From positions 124,001 to 188,000 of the forward strand of contig CAVTFG010000017.1 of the NCBI GenBank assembly GCA_963734015.1: DNA of 64,000 bases. Reading direction: 5' to 3'. This DNA is from JALZKA01 sp963734015. Lineage in GTDB: Bacteria; Actinomycetota; Thermoleophilia; Solirubrobacterales; 70-9. The notes under the pieces were generated by a model, which was given only the letters and a program-made list of their open reading frames with translations, did no database searches and was not told the DNA's origin. The translations under genes were made by a program, and so were the position numbers. Positions within the stretch are counted from its first letter, which is position 1. Every line of letters begins with the position of its first letter. Below, piece after piece: positions 8,459-16,640 of the stretch.

Positions 8459-8760
8459 GCCTCTCTCCTACTTGCGTTGATCAGTGCTTGCGGCGCGTGG
8501 TCAGCCCTTCGAGCACGACCTCGATAGGGCGAGCGGGCGTGCCTGTCGGAAACGCCTTCGCGGACTACTCGAATCTCGTTCGCGAGCCCTGTTTCTGAGC
8601 CATCCGATCCTCCGTGATCGTCGGGGCCTTCGGTTCACGGCTTACCCCCTGCAATTGGGGCTAAGCGGCGTAGCGCGGTGCCGGCTCCGATCCTGCACTC
8701 CGGGCTCCGCGGCGCCGAAGCGTCCGTGCCTGCACCGAAGGCTCAGCTTCGAGGCGTCTC
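8459..8760. other. Intergenic region with strong hairpin before pilB
   Basis: This 302-bp gap lies between two divergent genes. It holds a long hairpin at 8640-8666: arms GCTTACCCCC and GGGGCTAAGC pair with one mismatch around a 7-base loop. It could be an attenuator or operator for the PilB gene. No convincing small reading frame with its own ribosome site was found here, and a c-di-GMP riboswitch was looked for and not supported. Confidence 0.3.
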
Positions 8761-10557
8761 GTGCCGATAGGGAATCCGTGCACGACGCGACCGCCATGCC
8801 GGCCACCGATGGCGGCGCCCCCTTCGGCGAGCGGACCTGGCGCCGGGAACGGCTCGGTGCCCGGGCTCACGCCGCCGTCCCGGTCGACCGGCGCCCGCCG
8901 GCGCCTGGGCGACGTGGTCGTGGAGCTCGGCTTCGCGGATCGCAACACGGTGGAGGCCGTCGCGGCCAAGGCGACTGCCGAGGGCGCGACCATCGGCCCG
9001 GCGCTGATCGCCGGCGGCGTCGTCGACTCCAGGCAGCTCGCGCACGCCCTGGCGGAGCGCAACGGGCTTGATTACGTCGATCTGAACGTCTTCGTGGCCG
9101 ACCAGGGCGCGGCCAGCCTGATCAGCGGGTCCGATGCGCGACGCTTCCGGGCGATCCCGATCGCGTTCCACGACGAGAGCACCCTGCTCGTCGCGTGCGC
9201 GGAGCCGGAGAACGTGATCGGGTTCGACGACATCCGGCTCGCGACGGGCCTCGCCGTCCGTCCGGCCGTCAGCTCGCCGGAGGACATCGATGCGCTGATC
9301 AACCAGCTCAGCCAACTCGACGAAGCCGTTCACGAGGTCGAGGACGAGGAGCCTGAGGAGGACGTCACCGAGGTGATCGAGCTCCGGGAGTCCGCGAACG
9401 AGGCCCCGGTCGTGAAGCTCGTGCACGCGATCATCGCCGACGCCGTCGAACGGGGCGCATCCGACATCCACTTCGAGCCGCGCGGCGGCAACCTGCGCGT
9501 GCGCTTCCGCGTCGATGGCGTCACCTTCGACTCGACCACCGTTCCGAAGAGCAGGGCGGCTCCGTTCGTCTCCCGGGTCAAGCTGATGGCCGAGCTCGAT
9601 ATCGCCGAGCGCCGCCTGCCCCAGGACGGGCGCATCGGGTTGACGGTGAACGACCGCTACATCGACCTGCGGGTCGCGACCCTGCCGGTCGTCCGCGGGG
9701 AGGCCGTCGTGATGCGAATCCTCGACAAGGGCACCGCGATGATGGACCTCGACGGCCTCGGGATGGCCGACCCCGAGAGCGCCCGCCTCCGGCACGCCAT
9801 CGAGCGGATCCACGGAGCGGTCCTGGTGACCGGCCCGACCGGCGCCGGCAAGACGACAACCGTCTACGCGGCGCTGGACGAGGTCAACACCCCGGACCGA
9901 ACCCTGGTCACGATCGAGGACCCGGTCGAGTACGAGCTCGACGGCGTCAAGCAGGTCCAGGTCAACACGAAGACGGGCCTCACGTTCGCGACGGGTCTGC
10001 GCTCGATGGTCCGCGCGGACCCCGACGTTTTGATGGTCGGCGAGATCCGCGACCGCGAGACGGCGCAGATCGCGATCGAGTCGGCTCTGACCGGCCACCT
10101 GGTGCTCTCGACGATGCACACGAACGACGCTCCGATGGCGGCCGCGCGCCTGATCGACATGGGCGTCGAGCCGTTCCTGATCGCCTCGGGCCTCGAGTGC
10201 GTGGTCGCCCAGCGGCTGGCGCGCCGCCTCTGCGAGCACTGCCGCCGCCCGGTCGAGGTGACCACGACGGAGCTCGAGCGCAACGGGCTGCCGGCGGCGG
10301 GTGAAGGCTTCGCCGCCTACCAGGCCGGCGGGTGCGTGCGCTGCGGCGAGACCGGCTACCGAGGCCGCGTCGGCATCTACGAGGTGATGGCGCTGACCGA
10401 GGAAGTCCGGACGCTCATCCTGCGCAAGTCATCGAGCGACGAGGTGGCCGCGGCCGCCGTCGCGGGCGGGATGCGCCGGCTGCGCGAGGACGGGCTCGAG
10501 AAGGTGCGAGCCGGGGTGACCTCGATCGCCGAGGTCCTGCGCGTCGTCGGCGGTTAG
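8761..10557 (+). CDS. GspE/PilB-family type II secretion/type IV pilus assembly ATPase
   Basis: This 598-residue secretion ATPase contains an N-terminal MshEN/T2SSE-N domain (about 47-190, RRRLGDVVVELGF onward), an acidic linker (EVEDEEPEEDVTEV), the N2 domain with DIHFEPRGGNLRVRFRVDG, and Walker A GPTGAGKTTT (358-367). It also has the Asp box IEDPVEYELDG, Walker B DPDVLMVGEIRDRETA, the His box TGHLVLSTMHTNDA, and a C-terminal zinc tetracysteine CEHC...CVRC near 490-528. All catalytic elements are present. It powers extension of pili or pseudopili from the cytoplasm. GTG 8761 gives the longest form; ATG 8809 is an alternative because the first 40 residues look non-conserved. No pilC, pilT or pilin gene is nearby, so partners must be encoded elsewhere. 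Confidence 0.93.
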   Translation: MPIGNPCTTRPPCRPPMAAPPSASGPGAGNGSVPGLTPPSRSTGARRRLGDVVVELGFADRNTVEAVAAKATAEGATIGPALIAGGVVDSRQLAHALAERNGLDYVDLNVFVADQGAASLISGSDARRFRAIPIAFHDESTLLVACAEPENVIGFDDIRLATGLAVRPAVSSPEDIDALINQLSQLDEAVHEVEDEEPEEDVTEVIELRESANEAPVVKLVHAIIADAVERGASDIHFEPRGGNLRVRFRVDGVTFDSTTVPKSRAAPFVSRVKLMAELDIAERRLPQDGRIGLTVNDRYIDLRVATLPVVRGEAVVMRILDKGTAMMDLDGLGMADPESARLRHAIERIHGAVLVTGPTGAGKTTTVYAALDEVNTPDRTLVTIEDPVEYELDGVKQVQVNTKTGLTFATGLRSMVRADPDVLMVGEIRDRETAQIAIESALTGHLVLSTMHTNDAPMAAARLIDMGVEPFLIASGLECVVAQRLARRLCEHCRRPVEVTTTELERNGLPAAGEGFAAYQAGGCVRCGETGYRGRVGIYEVMALTEEVRTLILRKSSSDEVAAAAVAGGMRRLREDGLEKVRAGVTSIAEVLRVVGG

Positions 10558-10594
10558 CGCCGCCGCTCTTATCGCAGCTGCCTAGGATCGCCAC

Positions 10595-11674
10595 ATGCGC
10601 GTGGGGATGCCCACCGAGGGGCCGCTGTTCCCCGATGACGGCCCGTTCGGGGCTCGCCTGCTGCGCCGGGTTCGCGGCATCGCGCTCGAGCTCGTTGCGT
10701 TCGTGCTCGTCACGGTCCTGTTCCCGGTGCTGCTCCTGGGCGCCGCGGTCGTCGACCTGGCGCTTTGGGTGCGGCACCGGAAACCCTGGGTCGGGGTCCG
10801 CCTGGTGGCGTTCGCCTGGTGGTTCCTGTTCGGCGAGATTCGCGCGCTGGTCGCCCTGCTCGCGATCTGGGTCGGAACCGGTGGCCCGTTCGGTGGGGGC
10901 TCCCTGCGGCGCGCCCGCGGCATCTACGTCCTGCGTGTCCACTGGTCGGGAAGCCACCTGGCCGGCGTGCGCGTCCTGTTCGGGCTGCGCTTCGAGGTCG
11001 AGAGCCCGGAGCTGGCGGGACCCGGGCCCGCCGTGATCATGATGCGCCACGCGAGCATCGTCGACAACGTCCTCCCGGACGTCTTCGTCGCGCGCGAGCA
11101 CGGAATCGGCCTGCGGTTCGTGGTCAAGCGCGAGCTGCAGATGATCCCGACGATCGACATCGGCGGGCGCTGGGCGCCGACCTTCTATGCGCGGCGCGGC
11201 TCGGGGGACACGGAGGTCGAGGTGGCCGGTCTCCGCAGCCTCGCCCACGGCCTGGGCCGCTGGGAGGCGATCGTGATCTACCCCGAGGGCACGCGCTTCA
11301 CCACCGCCAAGCTCGAGCGGGCGAAGCGGGTGATCGCCGAGCGGCAGCCGGAGATCGCGCCGCTCGCCGATCGCCTGCAGCACGTGCTGCCGCCCCGACT
11401 GGGCGGTCCGATCGCCCTGCTCGACGAGGCCCGTGGCGTGGACGTCGTCTTCTGTGGCCACGCGGGGTTCGACGGGTACGCGCATGTTTCCGACATCTGG
11501 AGCGGGCGCCTGGTCGGCCGGACGATCCATATCCGCTTCTGGCGCCACGCGGCCGCCGAGATCCCGGCTGGCGACGAGGCGCGCATCGCCTGGCTCTACG
11601 AGCGCTGGCAGGCCGTGGACGACTGGGTCGGCGAGCAGCGGCGGATCGAGCACGAGGAGGGGGTGGTCGATTAG
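10595..11674 (+). CDS. 1-acyl-sn-glycerol-3-phosphate acyltransferase (PlsC-type)
   Basis: This 359-residue membrane acyltransferase has two or three N-terminal hydrophobic helices (about 28-52 and 66-95). The catalytic motif I follows as RHASIVDN (His-x4-Asp), with RELQMIPTIDIGGRWAP in the motif II region, YPEGTRF as motif III and a late Pro-containing block. It transfers an acyl chain from acyl-CoA or acyl-ACP to lysophosphatidate in phospholipid synthesis. The length exceeds the usual 220-260 because of the membrane domain and a C-terminal extension, which fits the LPLAT/AGPAT group. ATG 10595 lies 37 bp after pilB on the same strand. It has no obvious functional link to the ATPase. Confidence 0.85.
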   Translation: MRVGMPTEGPLFPDDGPFGARLLRRVRGIALELVAFVLVTVLFPVLLLGAAVVDLALWVRHRKPWVGVRLVAFAWWFLFGEIRALVALLAIWVGTGGPFGGGSLRRARGIYVLRVHWSGSHLAGVRVLFGLRFEVESPELAGPGPAVIMMRHASIVDNVLPDVFVAREHGIGLRFVVKRELQMIPTIDIGGRWAPTFYARRGSGDTEVEVAGLRSLAHGLGRWEAIVIYPEGTRFTTAKLERAKRVIAERQPEIAPLADRLQHVLPPRLGGPIALLDEARGVDVVFCGHAGFDGYAHVSDIWSGRLVGRTIHIRFWRHAAAEIPAGDEARIAWLYERWQAVDDWVGEQRRIEHEEGVVD

Positions 11675-11714
11675 CTCCGCGAATGAGAGCTGGCGCTGCG
11701 GGTAGCCGTTCAGC

Positions 11715-11921
11715 ATGCGACTGGAAACACCGCCCGGGGGGCCGACGCCGAGCCCTCCCACGCCAGACCCGAGCCCACCCGAGCCGGGACCCGATCCCGC
11801 TCCGCCGGTTCCCGAGCCGGGGCCTCCGGGTCCGCCCGAGCCCGACCCGGAGCCGCCCAGCGAGCCGCCGATGGAGCCCCCCGGCCCCACGCCGCCGACG
11901 CCGGATCCGGCCCCGATCTGA
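11715..11921 (+). CDS. Small proline-rich protein (hypothetical)
   Basis: A 68-residue frame made almost wholly of Pro, Glu, Asp, Gly and Thr, with repeats such as PEPGPDPAPPVPEPGPPGPP. It has no recognisable fold and no membrane segment. Similar tiny Pro-rich frames are common in high-G+C genomes and may be wall-spanning or chance products. It starts with ATG 11715, 41 bp after the acyltransferase, and no good ribosome site is visible. Low-complexity DNA could equally give this frame by chance. Confidence 0.35.
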   Translation: MRLETPPGGPTPSPPTPDPSPPEPGPDPAPPVPEPGPPGPPEPDPEPPSEPPMEPPGPTPPTPDPAPI

Positions 11922-11996
11922 GCCGACCGAGACCCACCTCACAGATCCGAGTTGCCTCGCCCCGTAGCGTTCCCCGGACATGACGGGGACGAGTTC

Positions 11997-12728
11997 ATGA
12001 GCGCCGTACCCGCCAGGGCGACGGAGCAGGTCACGATCGAAGGCCGCTTCAACGGCCCGGAGACCAGCGCGAACGGGGGGTACGCATGCGGGACCCTCGC
12101 GCGCTTCATCCCCGGCCCTGCCGAGGTGACGCTGCGGGTACCTCCGCCACTCGACCATCCGCTCGACGTCGTGTACATCGAGGACGGCGCCGAGCTGCGC
12201 GACGGCGACACGCTGGTCGCGAGCGCGCGGCCGATCGGCCCGCTCGGCTTCGAGCCACCGGTCCGGCCGACCGTGGACGAGGCGCTCGACGCCCAGACGC
12301 GACACCCTTGGATACACGTCCGCACCCCCCTCTCCGACTGCTTCGTCTGCGGCTACGGGCGCGAGGGCGGACTCGGCCTCTGCTTCGGCCCACTGGCCGA
12401 ACGGCCCGACCTGAACGGCGCCGTGCTCCGGCCCAGGCCCGACACCCCGACTCGCGACGGGGCGCTGGCGCCCGAGATCCTCTGGGCAGCCCTTGACTGC
12501 CCGAGCTACACCCCCGACGTGTCCGCCGGGCCGATTGCGCTGCTCGGCCGGCTCTCGGCCGAGCTGCTCCGCCCGGTGGGCAGCGACGAAACGCTCGTCG
12601 CCGTCGGCTGGCCACTCGGCGCCGAGGGGCGCAAGCACCACACAGCCTCGGCGCTGCTCGACTCCGAGGGCGGGACCGTGGCCCGTGCTCGCGCGCTCTG
12701 GATCGAGGTGCGCGGGGGCTCCGGGTAG
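11997..12728 (+). CDS. Hotdog-fold thioesterase-like protein
   Basis: This 243-residue protein contains features of double-hotdog acyl-CoA thioesterases: FNGPETSANGGYACGTLARF at the first helix, the central strand block EVTLRVPPPLDHPLDVVY, and the second half TPDVSAGPIALLGRLSAELL and ETLVAVGWPLGAEGRKHHTA. A conserved Cys pair (DCFVCGYGREGGLGL) in the middle is typical of the actinobacterial subfamily. The natural thioester is not known. ATG 11997 is chosen over an upstream in-frame codon because conservation begins there. It is convergent with the desaturase gene, whose stop abuts it. Confidence 0.62.
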   Translation: MSAVPARATEQVTIEGRFNGPETSANGGYACGTLARFIPGPAEVTLRVPPPLDHPLDVVYIEDGAELRDGDTLVASARPIGPLGFEPPVRPTVDEALDAQTRHPWIHVRTPLSDCFVCGYGREGGLGLCFGPLAERPDLNGAVLRPRPDTPTRDGALAPEILWAALDCPSYTPDVSAGPIALLGRLSAELLRPVGSDETLVAVGWPLGAEGRKHHTASALLDSEGGTVARARALWIEVRGGSG

Positions 12729-13655
12729 CTAGTCGGCTTCGACCGCGAGGCGGCGGGGCGCAGCACCCTTGCCGCTGCCGGCCAACCGCTGCTCCTGGCG
12801 CTCCGGGCTGATCCGGATCACGTTCCACGCGAGCCCCAGCTTCTCCATCAGCGTGATGATCGCGGCGGAGATGTCGATCTCCCACCAGCGCATGCCCTGC
12901 TGGGCGGCGCGGGGGAAGGCGTGGTGGTTGTGGTGCCACGACTCCCCCAGGGACGGGATCGCGAGCCAGAAGACGTTGGTGGAGTGATCGTCGACCTCGA
13001 AGCGCCGGCGGCCGAAGAAGTGGCAGACCGAGTTGATCGACCAGGTGATGTGGTGGACCAGGAAGATCCGCACGAGCCCACCCCAGACGAGCCCGGTCAG
13101 CGCTCCCGCCAGAGTCCCGGTGAGCAGGAAGCCGAGCGCCGCCGGGAGCAGCAGGCTGAGGCCGACGAGCGGAAGGAAGGCGTAGTTGATGCGCCGCATG
13201 ACGGGGTCCTCCAAGAGCTCCGGCGCGAACCGCCGCTTGGTCGCCTGGCCCTGGGTATCGAGCAGCCAACCCATGTGCGCGTACCAGAGGCCCGACAGCG
13301 CACCTCGGAGGCCCTCACCGTGCCCGTGCGGCGAATGCGGGTCGCCGTCCGTGTCGGTGAAGGCGTGGTGCTTGCGGTGGTCGGCAACCCAGTCGATCAC
13401 CGAGCCCTGGACCGCCATCGAGCCCAGGACAGCGAACGAGTGGCGGACCCACGGCTTCGCCTCGAACGCCCGGTGGGTGAAGAGCCGGTGGTAGCCGATG
13501 GTGATCCCAAACGCCGTGGGCAGGTACATCGCAGCGAGGATGACCAGGTCGGTCGTCGAGACGAAGTCGTTCCAGAGCAGCACGACGCCCGCCACGAATC
13601 CGACGAAGGGCAGGAAGACGGCGGCCAGGGTGATGTTGCGCTGGAGTCGGCTCAT
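12729..13655 (-). CDS. Acyl-CoA/stearoyl-type fatty acid desaturase
   Basis: This 308-residue integral membrane di-iron desaturase has all three histidine boxes: HRLFTH, HRKHH and HNHHA, placed between predicted membrane helix pairs near the N-terminus and around residues 160-200. The spacing and the GYHRLFTHRAFEAKPWVR context identify the delta-9 (stearoyl-CoA desaturase) group, which needs an external electron donor. It introduces a cis double bond into saturated acyl chains for membrane fluidity. It is transcribed divergently from a PucR-type regulator, separated by 83 bp that hold an AT-rich palindrome. This suggests dedicated control. Confidence 0.9.
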   Translation of the reverse strand: MSRLQRNITLAAVFLPFVGFVAGVVLLWNDFVSTTDLVILAAMYLPTAFGITIGYHRLFTHRAFEAKPWVRHSFAVLGSMAVQGSVIDWVADHRKHHAFTDTDGDPHSPHGHGEGLRGALSGLWYAHMGWLLDTQGQATKRRFAPELLEDPVMRRINYAFLPLVGLSLLLPAALGFLLTGTLAGALTGLVWGGLVRIFLVHHITWSINSVCHFFGRRRFEVDDHSTNVFWLAIPSLGESWHHNHHAFPRAAQQGMRWWEIDISAAIITLMEKLGLAWNVIRISPERQEQRLAGSGKGAAPRRLAVEAD

Positions 13656-13720
13656 GCCTTCAGGTTCGCGCGCGCCGGCCTGCGCGACTACTGCCGAACC
13701 TCAAGAGTTGGCCGACGAAT

Positions 13721-13739
13721 TTCATAGTATTGCTATGAA
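13721..13739. promoter_or_regulatory. AT-rich palindromic operator between desaturase and PucR-type regulator
   Basis: TTCATAGTATTGCTATGAA is a perfect inverted repeat with 7-base arms and a 5-base centre. It is strikingly AT-rich in a very G+C-rich region and overlaps the first base of the regulator start codon, 66 bp upstream of the desaturase start. Its place fits an autoregulated divergent promoter. Confidence 0.6.
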
Positions 13740-14932
13740 TGAAATCCCATGATCGGCCGCATCTGCAGGCACTTTCCTCTGTCAGTAGCAGTTTGGTAAC
13801 AGGTCTCCGGGCGACGCTGCCGGAGGTGGGCGACGAGATCATCGCCGCGATCCGCGAGTCGGTGCCCGAGTACGCCCGACCGCTCGAGGGCAGCTTCGGG
13901 CGCGGCGTGCGGGCCGGCGTCGGCGAGGCCCTGAACCGGTTCGTGGACGACATCGAACGGCCCGGCGCGGATCCGGAGCGCTGGCGTGCCGTCTACCGGA
14001 ACCTCGGCCGTGGCGAGGTTCGCCAGGGCCGGACGCTCGACGCGCTGCTCGCCGCCTACCGTGTCGGGGCACGGGTGGCGTGGCGGCGCGTGGCCGAGGC
14101 CGCGAGCGCTGCCGGCGCGAACGCGGAGGAGCTGACGGCGCTCGCCGAGGCGATCTTCGCCTACATCGACGAGATCTCGGCGATCTCGGCCGAGGGTTAC
14201 GCCGCGGAACAGGCCGAAGCCGCGGGCGAGGCGCAGCGGCGCCGCGAGGCGGTGGTCCGCATGCTGATCGAGGGTGGGGCAGGCGCCGAAGCGCTGAGCC
14301 AGACGGCCGACGCCGCCGACTGGCGCCTGCCGGAGTCGGCCGCTGCCGTGGTCACCCGGGACGTCCAGCCGGGGGCGCTCGCCACGCGGCTTGGGCCCGG
14401 TGTGATCGCCGCGACGCTCGGCGACGGAATCGTGTGTGCGGTCGTTCCGGATGCCGACGCTCCCGGCCGGCGACCCGAGCTCGAGGCCGTGCTCGGCGGG
14501 CGACCCGCTGCGATCGGGCCGACCGTCGAGCCACTCGTGTTCGCGGCCAGCGAATCACGCGCGCGCCTGGCGCTCGAGCTGCTCGAGGCCGGGACCATCT
14601 CCGGCAGCCCCGCCCTGGCGACCGAGCACCTGGCGACGCTGATCGTGCACGACGACCCGGGTCTGCTGGCCGAGCACTCGGCCCGCGAGCTGGCGCCGCT
14701 GGCCGAGGAAACCGAGCTCTCGCGCGAGCGCCTCCTCGCGACCCTGCGTGCCTGGATCGACCACCCGGGCCGCCCGACCGAGGTCGCGCGGGCGGTCCAC
14801 GTGCACCCGCAGACCGCCCGCTATCGCCTGCGGCGGTTGCGCGAGCTGCTGGGGGAGATCGATGATCCCGAGCGGCGCTTCGCTCTCGCGCTCGCCCTTC
14901 GCGGGCGGAAGGGCGGGCGCGAGGCGCTATAA
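13739..14932 (+). CDS. PucR-type helix-turn-helix transcriptional regulator
   Basis: This 397-residue regulator has an N-terminal RsbRD/GAF-like helical sensor region (about 20-175, with RGEVRQGRTLDALLAAYRVG), a degenerate GGDEF-like middle region, and the C-terminal PucR HTH. The HTH sits in the block HPGRPTEVARAVHVHPQTAR YRLRRLRELLG (about 345-377). PucR-family proteins are usually activators or repressors responding to metabolites. Its position, divergent from the delta-9 desaturase and with a palindrome overlapping its own start codon, suggests that it controls the desaturase and itself. ATG 13739 gives the expected N-terminus. The palindrome partly occupies the place where a ribosome site would be. 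Confidence 0.82.
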   Translation: MKSHDRPHLQALSSVSSSLVTGLRATLPEVGDEIIAAIRESVPEYARPLEGSFGRGVRAGVGEALNRFVDDIERPGADPERWRAVYRNLGRGEVRQGRTLDALLAAYRVGARVAWRRVAEAASAAGANAEELTALAEAIFAYIDEISAISAEGYAAEQAEAAGEAQRRREAVVRMLIEGGAGAEALSQTADAADWRLPESAAAVVTRDVQPGALATRLGPGVIAATLGDGIVCAVVPDADAPGRRPELEAVLGGRPAAIGPTVEPLVFAASESRARLALELLEAGTISGSPALATEHLATLIVHDDPGLLAEHSARELAPLAEETELSRERLLATLRAWIDHPGRPTEVARAVHVHPQTARYRLRRLRELLGEIDDPERRFALALALRGRKGGREAL

Positions 14933-14940
14933 CCCGAGCG

Positions 14941-15192
14941 ATGGACAGTCGCACCGAACGAGTCGTGCTTGAGACCGACCGCCATCGGATCGTCGGGGAT
15001 CTCACGCTTCCGAAGGAGGGACATCGCTCCCGCCTCTCGGACTTCCTCAATCGCGGCGACCTCGACTTCATCCCGCTCGTCGACGTCGAGCTCACACCGC
15101 TCGGCTCGAATGGCGCCGCGCCGGAGCGACGGAACTTCCTCGCCGTCGCCAGGGCGCACGTCGAGCTTGCATACCCGCTCGAGCGCGAGTAG
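14941..15192 (+). CDS. DUF6812-type small protein
   Basis: This 83-residue protein has ERVVLETDRHRIVGDLTLP, the block EGHRSRLSDFLNRGDLDFIP and a C-terminal RRNFLAVARAHVELAYPLE. This is the compact pattern of DUF6812, a family common in actinobacteria and related to short beta-barrel proteins of unknown role. ATG 14941 lies 8 bp after the regulator stop, so it is probably co-transcribed and translationally coupled. It is soluble, without membrane or export signals. Confidence 0.68.
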   Translation: MDSRTERVVLETDRHRIVGDLTLPKEGHRSRLSDFLNRGDLDFIPLVDVELTPLGSNGAAPERRNFLAVARAHVELAYPLERE

Positions 15193-15198
15193 CGGCCG

Positions 15199-15537
15199 CT
15201 AGGCGATCCGGTCGCCGGGCTCGACGTCCGAGTCGGGCCGCAGGAGGACGACGCCCTTGGCGTCGTCCAGCGCGCCGAGGACCAGCACCTCGGAGAGGAA
15301 CGGCCCGATCCGCTTCGGCGGGAAGTTGACGACGGCAACGACGAGGCGGCCATCGAGCTCCTCACGCCCGTAGTGGGTGATCTGAGCGGAGGACCATTTC
15401 TCGCCGACCTCGGGGCCGAAGTCGATCCGCAGCTTCCAGGCGGGCACCCTGGCCTCGGGGAACTCCGCGACCTCGAGCACTCGACCGGCTCGCATGTCGA
15501 CCGCCTCGAACTGCTCCCAGGTGATCGGATCGCTCAC
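15199..15537 (-). CDS. csaA: CsaA-like tRNA-binding domain protein
   Basis: This 112-residue OB-fold protein of the tRNA-binding type has FEAVDMRAGRVLEVAEFPEA, AWKLRIDFGPEVGEKWSSAQ and VVNFPPKRIGPFLSEVLVLG, the hallmark strands of the CsaA/EMAP II/MetRS C-terminal domain. CsaA is described as a dimeric chaperone-like tRNA-binding protein. The length matches the family. Its ATG overlaps the stop of the alcohol dehydrogenase gene by four bases (ATGA), so the two are translationally coupled. Confidence 0.87.
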   Translation of the reverse strand: MSDPITWEQFEAVDMRAGRVLEVAEFPEARVPAWKLRIDFGPEVGEKWSSAQITHYGREELDGRLVVAVVNFPPKRIGPFLSEVLVLGALDDAKGVVLLRPDSDVEPGDRIA

Positions 15538-16568
15538 GGCGTGAGCACTATTTTCAGGGCTTCGCGACGGTCGTAGACGTCATAGGCCTCGGCCGCGTCG
15601 TCGAGCTTCATGTGATGGGTGACGAGCGGGCTGGGGTCGAGCCGCCCCTCGGCAAGCGCCTCGAGGACGGGATCGAGGTGCTTGATCACGTTGGCGTGTC
15701 CCGTCTTGACCGTCAGGGCCTTGATCCAGACGACGCCCATGTGGACCTCCATCCGCTCGGCGTAGACGCCGGTGGCGGAGACGGTCCCGCACTTGCGCGT
15801 GAGCCGGCACGCCAGCTCGAACGCGTCGGGGTGACCGACCGCGTCGATCGACGCGTCGACACCTCGGCCCTCGGTCGCGGCCTTCGCCGCCGCTCGGGGG
15901 TCCTCGTCGGTCAGGTGTACCGGGTCGGCGCCGAATTGCCGCGCCATCTCGAGGCGGTCCGCAACCGTGTCGATCGCGATCACCCGCGCCGCGCCGGCGG
16001 CGAAGGCGGCCTGGACGGCGCAGAGGCCGACGGGACCGAGGCCGAGGACCGCCGCCGTGTCGCCGGCCCCCACGCCGGTCTCGGCCACCGCGTGGTAGCC
16101 GGTCCCCATCACGTCGCCCGCGAAGAGCGCGACGTCGTCGGACATCCCCTCCGGGACCTTGCGGAGGGTGAGATCCGCGTTCGGGACCAACAGCGATTCG
16201 GCCTGTGAGCCCTGGAGCTCGCCGAGCAGCTTGCCGTGGCCGAAGACCCGGCCGTGGTCGCACTTGTGGAAGTCGCCGCGGGCGCAGAAGAAGCAGTCGT
16301 TGCACGCGGTGCAATACGTGCCCAGCACCCGGTCGCCCGGCGCCACCGACGCGACGTCGTCGCCGACCGCGGACACGGTCCCCACGTACTCGTGGCCGAT
16401 CGTGAAGCCGGGCTCGATGGCGACGCGCCCGTGGTAGATGTGCAGGTCCGAGCCGCAGACGCCCGATGCCTCGACCCGCACGACGGCATCGCCCGCGTCC
16501 GCCAGCTCCGGCTCGGGCTTCTCGTCGACCCGGACCTCGCCCGGTGCCTGGAACGTGACGGCTCGCAT
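15534..16568 (-). CDS. Zinc-dependent alcohol dehydrogenase (MDR superfamily)
   Basis: This 344-residue medium-chain dehydrogenase has catalytic zinc ligands Cys38 (GVCGSD) and His59-Glu60 (GHE). The structural zinc Cys set is at 89, 92, 95 and 103. The NAD(P) Rossmann motif is LGLGPVGLCAVQAA, with an acidic residue (IDTVADR) after the second strand that favours NAD. The pattern is closest to the glutathione-independent formaldehyde/L-threonine/sorbitol-like group. Substrate cannot be fixed from sequence. Translation is coupled to csaA through a four-base overlap. The upstream gene is divergent. Confidence 0.87.
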   Translation of the reverse strand: MRAVTFQAPGEVRVDEKPEPELADAGDAVVRVEASGVCGSDLHIYHGRVAIEPGFTIGHEYVGTVSAVGDDVASVAPGDRVLGTYCTACNDCFFCARGDFHKCDHGRVFGHGKLLGELQGSQAESLLVPNADLTLRKVPEGMSDDVALFAGDVMGTGYHAVAETGVGAGDTAAVLGLGPVGLCAVQAAFAAGAARVIAIDTVADRLEMARQFGADPVHLTDEDPRAAAKAATEGRGVDASIDAVGHPDAFELACRLTRKCGTVSATGVYAERMEVHMGVVWIKALTVKTGHANVIKHLDPVLEALAEGRLDPSPLVTHHMKLDDAAEAYDVYDRREALKIVLTP

Positions 16569-16640
16569 CGCGGCAGGACTCTATGGACTGGAGTTCAGCG
16601 CGCATAGGCTCTGCGCACCGCCACCGACCGAGGGGAGCCC

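Noticed and set aside
8600..8760. Possible c-di-GMP riboswitch before the PilB gene
   Set aside because: The hairpin and GC-rich context recalled the class, but the conserved internal segments of the GEMM type were not found.
8743..10239. Long open frames antisense to the PilB gene and to many other genes
   Set aside because: They are typical by-products of high G+C content. They show Arg/Asp-rich composition and wrong third-position bias, while the sense strand carries clear family motifs.
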